NCBI RefSeq assembly: GCF_002850745.1
Contig: NZ_KZ559468.1
Location: forward strand, 663,119-727,118
DNA: 64,000 nt
From: Nonomuraea indica
GTDB lineage: Bacteria > Actinomycetota > Actinomycetes > Streptosporangiales > Streptosporangiaceae
Direction of reading: 5' to 3'
Positions 50,143-58,743 of this stretch are shown in pieces. The notes beneath the pieces are model-generated. The model worked only from the letters and a program-made list of their open reading frames with translations, did not search any database and was not told the origin of the DNA. Each line of letters starts with the position of its first letter. Position 1 is the stretch's first letter. The position numbers and the translations under genes were made by a program.

Positions 50143-50270
50143 GTCACACTGCCAAGGGGGTCCTCAGGGACGAGGCGAAAGTAGGCCCGAGGTCTGATGA
50201 AGACCGGCCCCCGGGGATGGGACCATCGGTCAGGGATTCAACCCCGAGCATCCCAGCAGGACGGATTACG

Positions 50271-51440
50271 ATGTCAGACTCAGAGTTCCCCCTCGTCCAG
50301 TTCATGCGCGAGGGCTTCGACCCGGTCGCGGAGCTGGCCCGCATCCAGACCGAGCAGCCGGTCTTCCCCATGGCGATCCCCGGGGGCCAGACGGTCTACC
50401 TGGTCACGCGCTACAACGACGTGCGCAACGTGCTCGGCGACCACGAGCGTTTCAGCAACGACTTCGGCAACGTGATCGGCCTCGGCTCCACCCAGGAGGA
50501 CCCGGGCGGGCTGGGCTTCCGCGACCCGCCCGAGCACACCCGGCTGCGCAAGTACCTGACGCCGGAGTTCACCATGCGCCGCCTGCGCCGGCTGGAGCCC
50601 CGCATCGAGGCCATGGTCGAGGAGCACCTCGACCGGATGGAGGCCCAGGGCTCCCCGGCCGACCTGGTGGAGTCGTTCGCGCTGCCCATCCCGTCGCTCG
50701 TCGTCTGCGAGCTGCTCGGCGTCCCGTACGAGGAGCGCGCCGGGTTCCTCAAGATGAGCACCGACCGCTTCGACTTCACCGCCGGGCCCGAGGCGTCGCT
50801 GCAGGCCATCAACGACGCCATGACCTACCTCACCGACCTCGTCGCCCGCGAGCGCCTCGACCCCGGCGACGGCCTGCTCGGGCAGCTCCTGCGCGAGCAC
50901 GGCGACGAGCTCGACGACCGCACGCTGGCCAGCATGGCCGACGGCATGCTGACCGGCGGTCACGACACCAGCACCAGCATGCTCGCCCTCGGCACGCTGT
51001 GGCTGCTGGCCAACCCCGAGCAGGCCGCCAAGGTGCGCGAGGTCGACGGCTACGTCGTGCAGGTCGTCGAGGAGCTGCTGCGCTACATGTCGGTCGTGCA
51101 GGTGGCCTTCCCCCGGTTCGCCCGCGAGGACCTGGAGCTGCACGGCCAGCTGATCAAGAAGGGTGAGATGGTCCTCTGCTCGCTCGCCGCCGCCAACCGC
51201 GACCCCAACCTCGGCGGCGACATGAACGAGGTCAAGCCCTACCGTGACACGGCCGGCTCCCACCTGGCGTTCGGCCACGGCATCCACCGGTGCATCGGCG
51301 CGCCGCTCGCCCAGATGGAGATGCGCATCGCCTTCCCGGCGCTGCTGCGCCGCTTCCCCGGCCTGCGCGTCGCGGGAGAGGTGCCGTTCCGCAAGCTCGC
51401 CATCGTCTACGGCGTGGAGAAGCTACCCGTCGCGTGGTAA
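50271..51440 (+). CDS. cytochrome P450 (soluble bacterial, CYP105-like)
   Basis: A 389-residue P450. I-helix GGHDTS (229-234), ExxR as E268-E-L-L-R, and the heme loop FGHGIHRCIGAPLA with Cys341. Typical of class I soluble P450s that hydroxylate xenobiotics or secondary metabolites; electron partners are not nearby. The ATG at 50271 has AGGA upstream. Followed by HAD and DUF4031 genes with short gaps, an apparently cotranscribed set. Confidence 0.92.
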   Translation: MSDSEFPLVQFMREGFDPVAELARIQTEQPVFPMAIPGGQTVYLVTRYNDVRNVLGDHERFSNDFGNVIGLGSTQEDPGGLGFRDPPEHTRLRKYLTPEFTMRRLRRLEPRIEAMVEEHLDRMEAQGSPADLVESFALPIPSLVVCELLGVPYEERAGFLKMSTDRFDFTAGPEASLQAINDAMTYLTDLVARERLDPGDGLLGQLLREHGDELDDRTLASMADGMLTGGHDTSTSMLALGTLWLLANPEQAAKVREVDGYVVQVVEELLRYMSVVQVAFPRFAREDLELHGQLIKKGEMVLCSLAAANRDPNLGGDMNEVKPYRDTAGSHLAFGHGIHRCIGAPLAQMEMRIAFPALLRRFPGLRVAGEVPFRKLAIVYGVEKLPVAW

Positions 51441-51459
51441 GAGGGTTACGTTCACAAGT

Positions 51460-52230
51460 GTGAACTCACCCGTCATCGACCTGACCACGATCAGCGCCGT
51501 CGTGTTCGACACCGACGGTGTGGTCACCGACACCGCGCGGGGCCACGCGGCCGCCTGGAAGCACGTCTTCGACGTGTTCCTGCGCGGCCGCTCCGCGCCC
51601 TTCGACATCGAGGCCGACTACCTGTGCCACGTCGAGGGGCGGCCGCGGCTCGACGGCGTCCGCACGTTCCTGGCCTCGCGCGGCATCGAGCTGCCCGAGG
51701 GCGCGGCGGACGACGAGCCCGGCTCGCCCACCGTCCACGGGCTGGGCGTGGCCAAGGACCGCCTGTTCGTCGCGCAGGTGGACAAGTACGGCGTGGCCGC
51801 GTTCCCGTCGACCGTGGCGCTGTTGCACGAGCTGCGTCACCGCGGCGCCCGCACCGCCGCCGTCTCGGCCAGCCTGCACGGCCGCAAACTCGTCGCGTCG
51901 GCGGGTGTGGCCCACCTGTTCGACCTGGTGGTCGACGGTGGCGACGCGGCCCTGATGAACCTGCCCGGCAGACCCGACCCCGCCCTGTTCCTGGAGGCGG
52001 CCCGCCGGCTGAACATCACGCCCGCCAGGTCGGCCGTGATCGACGCCGCGCTGCCCGGGATCGAGGCGGCGCGCAAGGGCGGGTTCGGCGTGGTCGTCGC
52101 CGTCGCCCGGCCGGGCCCGGCCGGTGCCGCCCTTCGCGCCGCCGAACTGGGCGAGCGGGGCGCCGACGCGGTGGTGTCCGACCTCGGCGAACTGGAGGTG
52201 CGCGGCAGGGTCCTACCCTGGAGCCCGTGA
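51460..52230 (+). CDS. HAD-family hydrolase, beta-phosphoglucomutase-like
   Basis: A 256-residue HAD protein: FDTDGVVTDTARGHAAAWKHVF (catalytic D-x-D and cap start), AAVSAS (Ser of motif II), and DAALPGIEAARKGGFGVVVAVAR (motif IV region, weaker than usual). The LDGVRTFLASRGI pattern matches sugar-phosphate mutase/phosphatase relatives sometimes fused to GH65 enzymes. Here it stands alone after the P450. Its stop overlaps the GTG of the DUF4031 gene. Confidence 0.82.
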   Translation: MNSPVIDLTTISAVVFDTDGVVTDTARGHAAAWKHVFDVFLRGRSAPFDIEADYLCHVEGRPRLDGVRTFLASRGIELPEGAADDEPGSPTVHGLGVAKDRLFVAQVDKYGVAAFPSTVALLHELRHRGARTAAVSASLHGRKLVASAGVAHLFDLVVDGGDAALMNLPGRPDPALFLEAARRLNITPARSAVIDAALPGIEAARKGGFGVVVAVARPGPAGAALRAAELGERGADAVVSDLGELEVRGRVLPWSP

Positions 52231-52490
52231 CGGTGCTCATCGACCCCCCGAACTGGCCCGGGCCGCGCGGCCTCATGTGGTCGCACCTGGTCAGCGACCA
52301 CTCCCTGGACGAGCTGCACGCCTTCGCGGGGCTGCTCGGCGTGCCGGCGCGGGCGTTCGACCGTGACCACTACGACGTGCCGGAGACCGTGCACGCGCTG
52401 GCCGTCTCCCTGGGGGCGCAGGCGGTCAGCTCGCGCGAGCTGCTGCGCCGCCTCATCGACGCCGGACTGCGCCGCCGCAAACGCCGCTGA
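52227..52490 (+). CDS. DUF4031 protein
   Basis: An 87-residue protein starting VLIDPPNWPGPRGLMWSHLVSD with the conserved DHYDVP motif, matching DUF4031. GTG start overlapping the HAD stop (GTGA), so it is cotranscribed and coupled. Function unknown; small and basic at the C-terminus (RRRKRR). Confidence 0.85.
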   Translation: MTVLIDPPNWPGPRGLMWSHLVSDHSLDELHAFAGLLGVPARAFDRDHYDVPETVHALAVSLGAQAVSSRELLRRLIDAGLRRRKRR

Positions 52491-52511
52491 CCCGGCGCGC
52501 CGGGTGGCGCG

Positions 52512-53273
52512 TCAGCCGGCGGGGTGCGGCGCGGACGTGGTGAGGGCGGTCAGCTCGGCGCTCATGTTGGCCCGCGCCCGCGCCTCCCACAGCTCGTACG
52601 CCCGCGCGGTCCGGTAGAGCCGCGGCGTGGCCAGCAGCCTGCGCAGCACCTCCGCCCGGCCCTGCCGGAACAGGTCCTCGGGAACGTGCGCGTACTCCTC
52701 ACGCACCCGGGCCGCGTAGTCGCCGTAGCCGTCGCGGCCTAGCACCGCCAGGTCGGCGTCGCACAGCACGGCCCCGTCGAGGTCGTCGGCGGCCACCCGG
52801 TCGTGCGCGGCCGTCAGCCGTACCAGCCGGGCCACCTCGGCGACCCGCGCCGCCGGCACTCCGCAGCGCGGCAGCCGGGCGAGCGCCAGCCACGCGCTGC
52901 GCTCCTCGTCCCAGCCCGGCCGCCCGTCGTACACGGCGTCGTGGAACCAGGCCGCCAGCCGCACCGCCACCGGATCGCCCATGCCCCCGCCGGCCGGCTG
53001 CTGGTCCACGCCCGGGTCGTCGCCCGTCGGCCCGCCCGTGCCGCGTGCGTCGCCCGTCGGCCCGCCCGTACCGCGTGCGTCGCCCGTGGGGCCGGAGGTG
53101 TCCGACGGGCGGGGCGCGCCGGCGTACAGCTCGTCGACGGCGTCGAGGACGGCGGCCAGGTGGGTGATCGTGTGATAGCGGCGGTGCGGCTCCGACCAGC
53201 GGGCGACCAGCTCCGCGCCCAGGGCCGCAGCGGCGGGGGAGCGGCCCGCCACGGCGAGCCAGCGTGTCTGCAT
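52512..53273 (-). CDS. HD-domain phosphohydrolase with repeat insert
   Basis: A 253-residue predicted metal-dependent HD hydrolase: RYHTITHLAAVLDAVDEL (first His motif), AAWFHDAVYD (HD pair), and CDADLAVLGRDGYGDYAARVREEYAHV (the later Asp motif). Between the first two motifs sits a 40-residue Gly/Thr/Asp-rich loop of G-D-A-R-G-T-G-G-P-T repeats encoded by a 30-bp tandem array. The loop is probably disordered and tolerated. It is convergent with the DUF4031 gene; substrate unknown. Confidence 0.85.
   Translation of the reverse strand: MQTRWLAVAGRSPAAAALGAELVARWSEPHRRYHTITHLAAVLDAVDELYAGAPRPSDTSGPTGDARGTGGPTGDARGTGGPTGDDPGVDQQPAGGGMGDPVAVRLAAWFHDAVYDGRPGWDEERSAWLALARLPRCGVPAARVAEVARLVRLTAAHDRVAADDLDGAVLCDADLAVLGRDGYGDYAARVREEYAHVPEDLFRQGRAEVLRRLLATPRLYRTARAYELWEARARANMSAELTALTTSAPHPAG
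53020..53095. repeat. 30-bp in-frame tandem repeat inside the HD gene
   Basis: Units at 53020-53049 and 53050-53079 plus a partial copy, beginning TCGCCCGTCGGCCCGCCCGT. They encode the ten-residue G-D-A-R-G-T-G-G-P-T unit. Confidence 0.92.
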
Positions 53274-53312
53274 GCCGCCACCCTAGACACCTCGGTCCGG
53301 GGCCGGCGACGT

Positions 53313-54014
53313 CTACTCGCCGGAGGCCAGTTCGGGGCTCGGGCGGCCGGGGACGCCGGTGCGGCCGAGGTCGGCGCGCCGTCCGGCCTCGGCGCCGTCG
53401 TGGTAGCCGGTGCCGCTGGTGCGCGGCACGCTGAGCCGGATCCGCGGGTAGCGCGCCGTCACCGCCCGGTCCACCTCGTCCCGACGGTCGGCCAGCACGA
53501 GCGCGGTCCCCGTCACCGAAGCCTCGGCCGCGGCCCGCTCCTCGGCCTCGCGCAGCAGCCGGTACACCTCGTCGGTGAACCCGAGCAGCCAGGAACGCCG
53601 GTAGGCCCGGGCCGGACCGCCGCCCGCCTCCGGCGGCCGCACCCGGGCCAGCCCGGAGGCCATCTGCAGCAGCAGGGACGTCGCCAGGACGTCGGCACGT
53701 TCCAGGTCGGCGGCGAACCCGAAGACGTGCACCCGCTGCCCGCCGTCACCGCGGCCGAGCAGCAGCGGGCGGCAGCGCAGCGCCTGCGCCACCAGGCTCA
53801 CCAGGCGGGCCTTCTCCCGCGCCCACGGCGGCGGCAGCGTCACCACCCGGTCACCCGGCGTCTGGCGGGGGCCGGCCGGGTCGAGGGAGTCGATGCCGTG
53901 CCTGGCCATCAGGGCCGACGCCGCCGCCATGAACGTGGCCCGCTCGTGCTCGTTGTCGGTGCGCTCGGCCTTGGCCAGCAGCTTCCTGACCCGCTCGAGT
54001 GTGCGCTCCCTCAC
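53313..54014 (-). CDS. DUF2786 protein
   Basis: A 233-residue protein. The N-terminal RERTLERVRKLLAKAERTDNEHERATFMAAASALMARHGID is the DUF2786 domain, a helical pair also seen in phage and plasmid proteins. The rest (RRSWLLGFTDEVYRLLREAEERAA) resembles DUF7168-type companions. Function unknown. GTG start at 54014, 20 bases downstream of a membrane-HTH gene on the same strand, so probably one operon. Confidence 0.8.
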   Translation of the reverse strand: MRERTLERVRKLLAKAERTDNEHERATFMAAASALMARHGIDSLDPAGPRQTPGDRVVTLPPPWAREKARLVSLVAQALRCRPLLLGRGDGGQRVHVFGFAADLERADVLATSLLLQMASGLARVRPPEAGGGPARAYRRSWLLGFTDEVYRLLREAEERAAAEASVTGTALVLADRRDEVDRAVTARYPRIRLSVPRTSGTGYHDGAEAGRRADLGRTGVPGRPSPELASGE

Positions 54015-54034
54015 CTACGGCCCTCCGCCCGCGC

Positions 54035-55273
54035 CTAGGACTTGGTCAGCACCCGCCCGTCGGCGTTGATGACCGGGAAGGCCCCCGTGTCGACGATGCC
54101 GTGCTGCTGGAACAGGGCCTCGATGAGCGCGTGCGCCTCGGGCTCCAGCTTCCACAGGGCACGATACTGGCGGGCCGTGGCCAGCGAGATGCCGATCTCC
54201 TGGGCGATGTCCACGGTGCGCGGCACGATGCCCTTGGCGATCTGCCGGTCCCAGTAGGCGCGGGCGGCCCGCATCAGCGCCGCGCGCTGCGCCGTGTCGA
54301 CGACCTGCGGGGTGGTGTCGAGCACCGCGGCGTCGTCGTCGTCCTCCGCCACCAGCTCGGCCAGCGCGGGCGGCAGCTCGGGGCGGGCCGGGACGGGGTG
54401 GTGGTCGGCGTGCGGCTCCCATGGCACGCGCGGGTCGGCGTCGATCAGCGCCGAGGTGTTGTAGAGCGCGGCGATCTGCGCCAGGAGCGCCTCCTGGCGG
54501 GCCGGGTCGACGGCCAGGCCGGTGTGCTCCACGGCCTGGTCCATGGCCTTGTCCAGCTTGGCCAGCGCGGCCCGGACCTTCCGCTCGGGCGCGCCCTGCT
54601 CGCGCAGCGCCTTGGCCTTCTTGGCGGCCAGGGCCACGCGGGTCAGCCGGCGGTGCGCGTCGACCTCGCTCGCGGTGCGGTCGCTCACCTCCGCCAGGCC
54701 CACCCGGACCAGCAGCCGCTCGGGGGTGAGCCGCCAGTTGATGCGGCCGGTGCCGCGGATGCGGTGCCGCTCGATGGCCATGCCGCGCTCCCACAGCCAG
54801 GCCGCGACCAGCGGGGCCGCGAGCCGGAAGACGGCCTCGGGCAGGCTGCGCGCGTCCATGCTGGACAGGACCGCCGTCAGGCAGGTCAGCGCCCAGACCG
54901 CGACGCCGTCGATGCCGGCGGAGAAGTTCTCGCGCATGTTGCGGCGGGCCCGGACGGCCGAGGTGATGATGGCCACCTCGATGAAGGCGAACAGCAGCAG
55001 CCGCAGCGGCCCGTCCAGGCCGAGCACGTCACCGGAGAACAGCCACATGCCCTGGGCCGACACGGCGGTCGCGATGGACGCGGCCACGATCGTCAGCACG
55101 TCCTCGACCGGGCGGGGGGTGACGTAGCGGCGCCACAGGAAGCACGCGGCCCGCCAGGCGATCCTGATCAGCAGGAACGCCAGGGCGAGCGCGACCAGGC
55201 CGAGCAGCGCGATGACCGCCGTGGCGGCCGGTTTGTCCGTGACGAAGGTGGCGATTTCCTCGAATGTCGGCAT
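54035..55273 (-). CDS. membrane protein with C-terminal HTH
   Basis: A 412-residue protein. The N-terminal part has about four TM segments (around 18-40, 60-80, 88-106 and 123-140); a charged helical middle (about 180-260) follows, and the C-terminal DIAQEIGISLATARQYRALWKL is a probable helix-turn-helix. The layout, with a membrane anchor and DNA-binding end, is reminiscent of transfer or DUF2637-type proteins of actinobacterial plasmids, but no clear family was recognised. No ribosome site is seen at the ATG; the upstream AT-richer segment may give a leaderless message. Confidence 0.65.
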   Translation of the reverse strand: MPTFEEIATFVTDKPAATAVIALLGLVALALAFLLIRIAWRAACFLWRRYVTPRPVEDVLTIVAASIATAVSAQGMWLFSGDVLGLDGPLRLLLFAFIEVAIITSAVRARRNMRENFSAGIDGVAVWALTCLTAVLSSMDARSLPEAVFRLAAPLVAAWLWERGMAIERHRIRGTGRINWRLTPERLLVRVGLAEVSDRTASEVDAHRRLTRVALAAKKAKALREQGAPERKVRAALAKLDKAMDQAVEHTGLAVDPARQEALLAQIAALYNTSALIDADPRVPWEPHADHHPVPARPELPPALAELVAEDDDDAAVLDTTPQVVDTAQRAALMRAARAYWDRQIAKGIVPRTVDIAQEIGISLATARQYRALWKLEPEAHALIEALFQQHGIVDTGAFPVINADGRVLTKS

Positions 55274-55381
55274 CTGTCACTATCCGTGAGGGCTCGAACT
55301 CCAGCTGGGTGCGACAGATCATCGCAGAATGTCGCCACCTTGTACGCCAAACAGCCGCTCCAGCCCCATTTTCCGCAGGTG

Positions 55382-57013
55382 TCACCCCAGAGCCGACGAC
55401 ACCAGGGCGCGCGCCTCCTCCTGGACCTTGGCCAGATGGTCCGGCCCGCGGAACGACTCCGCGTAGATCTTGTAGACGTCCTCGGTCCCCGACGGCCGGG
55501 CCGCGAACCACGCGTTCTCCGTGGCGACCTTCACCCCGCCGAGCCCGGCGCCGTTGCCGGGAGCGGCCGTCAGCACCGACGTGATCGGCTCGCCGGCCAG
55601 GGTGGTCGCCGTCACCTGCTCGGCCGACAGCCTGCCCAGCACCGCCTTCTCCTCCCGCGTGGCCGGGGCGTCCACCCGGGCGTAGGCGGGCTCGCCGTAC
55701 CGTCCGGTCAGCTCGCGGTAGTGCGCGCTCGGCGACCGGCCCGTGACCGCGAGGATCTCCGCCGCCAGCAGCGCCAGGATGAGGCCGTCCTTGTCGGTCG
55801 TCCACACCGATCCGTCGCGGCGCAGGAACGACGCCCCGGCGCTCTCCTCGCCGCCGAAGCCGAGCGACCCGTCGAGCAGCCCCGGCACGAACCACTTGAA
55901 CCCGACCGGCACCTCGTACAGCCGGCGCCCCAGCGACCCGGCCACCCGGTCGATGACGCCGCTGCTCACCATCGTCTTGCCCACCCCCGCGTCGGCCGGC
56001 CAGCCGTCGCGGTGGGCGTAGAGGTAGCCGATGGCCACGGCGAGGTAGTGGTTGGGGTTCAGCAGCCCGCCGTCGGGCGTGACGACGCCGTGCCGGTCAG
56101 CGTCGGCGTCGTTGCCGGTCGAGACGTCGAAGCGGTCGCGCCCCGCGACCAGGGAGGCCATCGCGTACGGCGAGGAGCAGTCCATCCGGATCCGGCCGTC
56201 CCAGTCGAGCGTCATGAACCGCCACGTCGGGTCCACCAGCGGATTGACCACGGTCAGGTCGAGCCGGTGACGCTCGGCGATCTCGCCCCAGTAGGCCACG
56301 CTCGCCCCGCCCAGCGGGTCGGCCCCGATGCGCACCCCGGCCGCGCGGACGGCGTCGAGGTCCACCACGTTCGGCAGGTCGTCCACGTACGAGCCGAGGA
56401 AGTCGTAGCGCCCCGCCTCGCGGACGGCGCGCGCGTAGGGCGTCCGGCGCACGCCCTTCAGGCCGGCGGACAGCAGCGCGTTGGCCCGGTCCTGGATCCA
56501 CGACGTGGCGTCGGCGTCGGCGGGGCCGCCGTGCGGCGGGTTGTACTTGAAGCCGCCGTCGCCGGGCGGGTTGTGCGACGGCGTGATCACCACGCCGTCG
56601 GCCAGGCCCGTGGAGCGCCCCCGGTTGTGGGTGAGGATGGCGTGCGAGACGGCCGGCGTCGGCGTGTAGCCGTCGCGGGAGTCGACCAGCACGGTCACCT
56701 CGTTGGCCGCCAGCACCTCCAGCGCCGACACGCGGGCCGGCTCGGACAGCGCGTGCGTGTCGATGCCCAGGAACAGCGGCCCGTCGACGCCCTGCCCGGC
56801 GCGGTACTCGCAGATCGCCTGGGTGGTGGCCAGGATGTGGTCCTCGTTGAAGGCCGTGGCGAGCGACGAGCCGCGGTGCCCCGACGTGCCGAACGCGACC
56901 CGTTGCGCCACCTCGTCGGGGTCGGGGTGCAGGCTGTAGTAGGCCGTCACCAGCCGGGCGACGTCCACCAGGTCGGCGGGCTGGGCGGGCTGTCCTGCGC
57001 GGTCGTGGCTCAT
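55382..57013 (-). CDS. pgm: phosphoglucomutase, alpha-D-glucose-specific
   Basis: Interconverts glucose-1- and glucose-6-phosphate for glycogen, trehalose and cell-wall sugar synthesis. The 543-residue protein carries [10 protein letters not shown], the phosphoserine loop [15 protein letters not shown] (Ser in the SHN triplet), metal loop [10 protein letters not shown], sugar loop [12 protein letters not shown] and the phosphate-binding [16 protein letters not shown] at 57013 with AAGGTGG upstream. Monocistronic by its flanks. Confidence 0.95.
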   Translation of the reverse strand: MSHDRAGQPAQPADLVDVARLVTAYYSLHPDPDEVAQRVAFGTSGHRGSSLATAFNEDHILATTQAICEYRAGQGVDGPLFLGIDTHALSEPARVSALEVLAANEVTVLVDSRDGYTPTPAVSHAILTHNRGRSTGLADGVVITPSHNPPGDGGFKYNPPHGGPADADATSWIQDRANALLSAGLKGVRRTPYARAVREAGRYDFLGSYVDDLPNVVDLDAVRAAGVRIGADPLGGASVAYWGEIAERHRLDLTVVNPLVDPTWRFMTLDWDGRIRMDCSSPYAMASLVAGRDRFDVSTGNDADADRHGVVTPDGGLLNPNHYLAVAIGYLYAHRDGWPADAGVGKTMVSSGVIDRVAGSLGRRLYEVPVGFKWFVPGLLDGSLGFGGEESAGASFLRRDGSVWTTDKDGLILALLAAEILAVTGRSPSAHYRELTGRYGEPAYARVDAPATREEKAVLGRLSAEQVTATTLAGEPITSVLTAAPGNGAGLGGVKVATENAWFAARPSGTEDVYKIYAESFRGPDHLAKVQEEARALVSSALG

Positions 57014-57093
57014 GGGATCCACCTTACAAACGCCGCAAACGCCGCCTCCGGCTAGACTCGCGCCGACACGAACCAGAATGGAGTTCGGTATCT

Positions 57094-57987
57094 ATGCGCA
57101 TCGGATTGCTGCTCAACGAACCCACCGGTCCCGAGCCGCTGCGTGACCTGGCCGACGCGATCGCCGCCGCGCGCGCCGACGGCTTCGCGTCCGCCTGGAT
57201 GTCCCACATCTTCGGCCTCGACGCCATCACCGCGCTGGCCGTCGCCGGCGCCGCGACGCCCGGCATCGAGCTGGGCACCGCCGTCGTGCCCACCTACCCG
57301 CGCCACCCCGCCGTGCTCGCCCAGCAAGCCATGACCGCCAACGCCGCCCTCGGCGGCCGGCTGACGCTCGGCATCGGCCTGTCGCACCGGCTCGTCATCG
57401 AGGACATGTACGGCTACAGCTACGAGCGTCCCGCCCGGCACATGGCCGAGTACCTCGACGTCCTGCTGCCCGCGATCCGCGGCGAGCAGGTCGGCTACCA
57501 GGGCGAGACGCTCAAGGCCAACATCAGGCTGACCACGCCGGGAGCCGGGCTGCCCGTGCTCGTGGCCGCCCTCGCCCCGCGCATGCTCAGGCTCGCCGGT
57601 TCCCGGACCGCCGGGACCGTGCTCTGGATGACCGGCCCCAGGACCGTCGCCGAGCACGTCGCGCCCGCCCTGACCGCCGCGGCCGAGGAGGCCGGCCGCG
57701 ACCGGCCGCGCATCGTCTGCATGCTGCCGGTGTGCGTCACCGACGACCCCGCCGCCGCCCGGGCCCGCGCCGAGGAGATCTTCGCCGTGTACGGCCAGCT
57801 TCCCTCCTACCGCGCCATGCTCGACCGGGAGGGGGCGGCGGGGCCCGGGGACGTGGCGATCGTCGGCGACGAGGCGAGCGTCCGGGCGCAGATCGCGGAG
57901 CTGGCCGAGACCGGCGTCACCGACTTCGGAGCCGCCCTCTACTCCGGCCGCGAACGCACCAGGGACCTGCTGCGCAGCCTGCTCTGA
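57094..57987 (+). CDS. F420-dependent LLM-class oxidoreductase
   Basis: A 297-residue luciferase-like TIM barrel of the F420-dependent group: WMSHIFGLDAITALAVAG, LGTAVVPTYPRHPAVLAQQAMTANAALGGRLTLGIGLSHR, then MRPARHMAEYLDVLLP-like and LVAALAPRMLRLAGSRTAGTVLWMTGP. F420 is a common actinobacterial cofactor, consistent with the host. The substrate is unknown. Its ATG lies 80 bases from the divergent pgm gene. Confidence 0.88.
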   Translation: MRIGLLLNEPTGPEPLRDLADAIAAARADGFASAWMSHIFGLDAITALAVAGAATPGIELGTAVVPTYPRHPAVLAQQAMTANAALGGRLTLGIGLSHRLVIEDMYGYSYERPARHMAEYLDVLLPAIRGEQVGYQGETLKANIRLTTPGAGLPVLVAALAPRMLRLAGSRTAGTVLWMTGPRTVAEHVAPALTAAAEEAGRDRPRIVCMLPVCVTDDPAAARARAEEIFAVYGQLPSYRAMLDREGAAGPGDVAIVGDEASVRAQIAELAETGVTDFGAALYSGRERTRDLLRSLL

Positions 57988-58048
57988 CCTGGGACGGCCC
58001 GGCGCGTCGGGGGCCTGATCGGGAGGCATCCGAATAAACTCCCGCAAG

Positions 58049-58654
58049 GTGAAACGCTTGCTGCACGGCATCGACGTGTCCAACTGGCAAGGCAGGGTCG
58101 ACTGGGCCGCTCACGCCCGCGCCGGGGTCGCCTTCGCCTTCGCCAAGGCGACCGAGGGCGGCGACTTCACCGACAAGCACTTCGCGCGCAACTGGGAGGG
58201 CATGCGGGAGAACTGGATCGTCTGCGGCGCCTACCACTTCGCCCGCCCCAAGGGTGACGCGGCAGAGCAGGCGCACCACTTCCTGCGCGTGCTCAAGGAG
58301 GCGGGCGGGCTGCGCCGCGGCGACCTCGTCGCGCTCGACCTGGAGACCAACGACGGCCTGCGTCCCGAGCGGGTCGCCCGGCACGCCCGCCGCTGGTGCC
58401 GCCACGTCGAGCGGCACGCCGGCATCCGGCCGATCGTCTACACCTTTCCGGCGTTCGCCCGCGGCGGCCACTGCGCCGGGCTCGGCGACCACCCGCTGTG
58501 GATCGCCGACCCGGACCGGCCGCGCGGGCGCCCCGCGACGCCCGGACCGTGGCGCGAGTGGACGATCCACCAGTACGATCACAAGCCGCTCGACCGGAAC
58601 ATCTTCCTCGGCAGCCGTCAAGGGCTGACGAGGCTGGGCTACGACCCGCGATAG
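58049..58654 (+). CDS. GH25 lysozyme-like muramidase
   Basis: A 201-residue catalytic domain: [16 protein letters not shown] (catalytic Asp at the barrel start), [38 protein letters not shown] (second acid D-L-E) and WTIHQYDH near the end. It has no signal peptide or wall-binding domain, so it might be exported by another route, act after lysis, or be a domesticated endolysin. GTG start at 58049. Followed by thrS after 89 bases. Confidence 0.88.
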   Translation: MKRLLHGIDVSNWQGRVDWAAHARAGVAFAFAKATEGGDFTDKHFARNWEGMRENWIVCGAYHFARPKGDAAEQAHHFLRVLKEAGGLRRGDLVALDLETNDGLRPERVARHARRWCRHVERHAGIRPIVYTFPAFARGGHCAGLGDHPLWIADPDRPRGRPATPGPWREWTIHQYDHKPLDRNIFLGSRQGLTRLGYDPR

Positions 58655-58743
58655 CATCGATGTTCACCGGCGAACGGGCCGCAGGGCGCCCACCGGCCGG
58701 CGCATTCCACCACACCCGCCACACCGACCCACAGGGAGCAACC

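Noticed and set aside
58655-58743. T-box leader upstream of thrS
   Set aside because: No T-box consensus or long leader is visible in the 89-bp gap.
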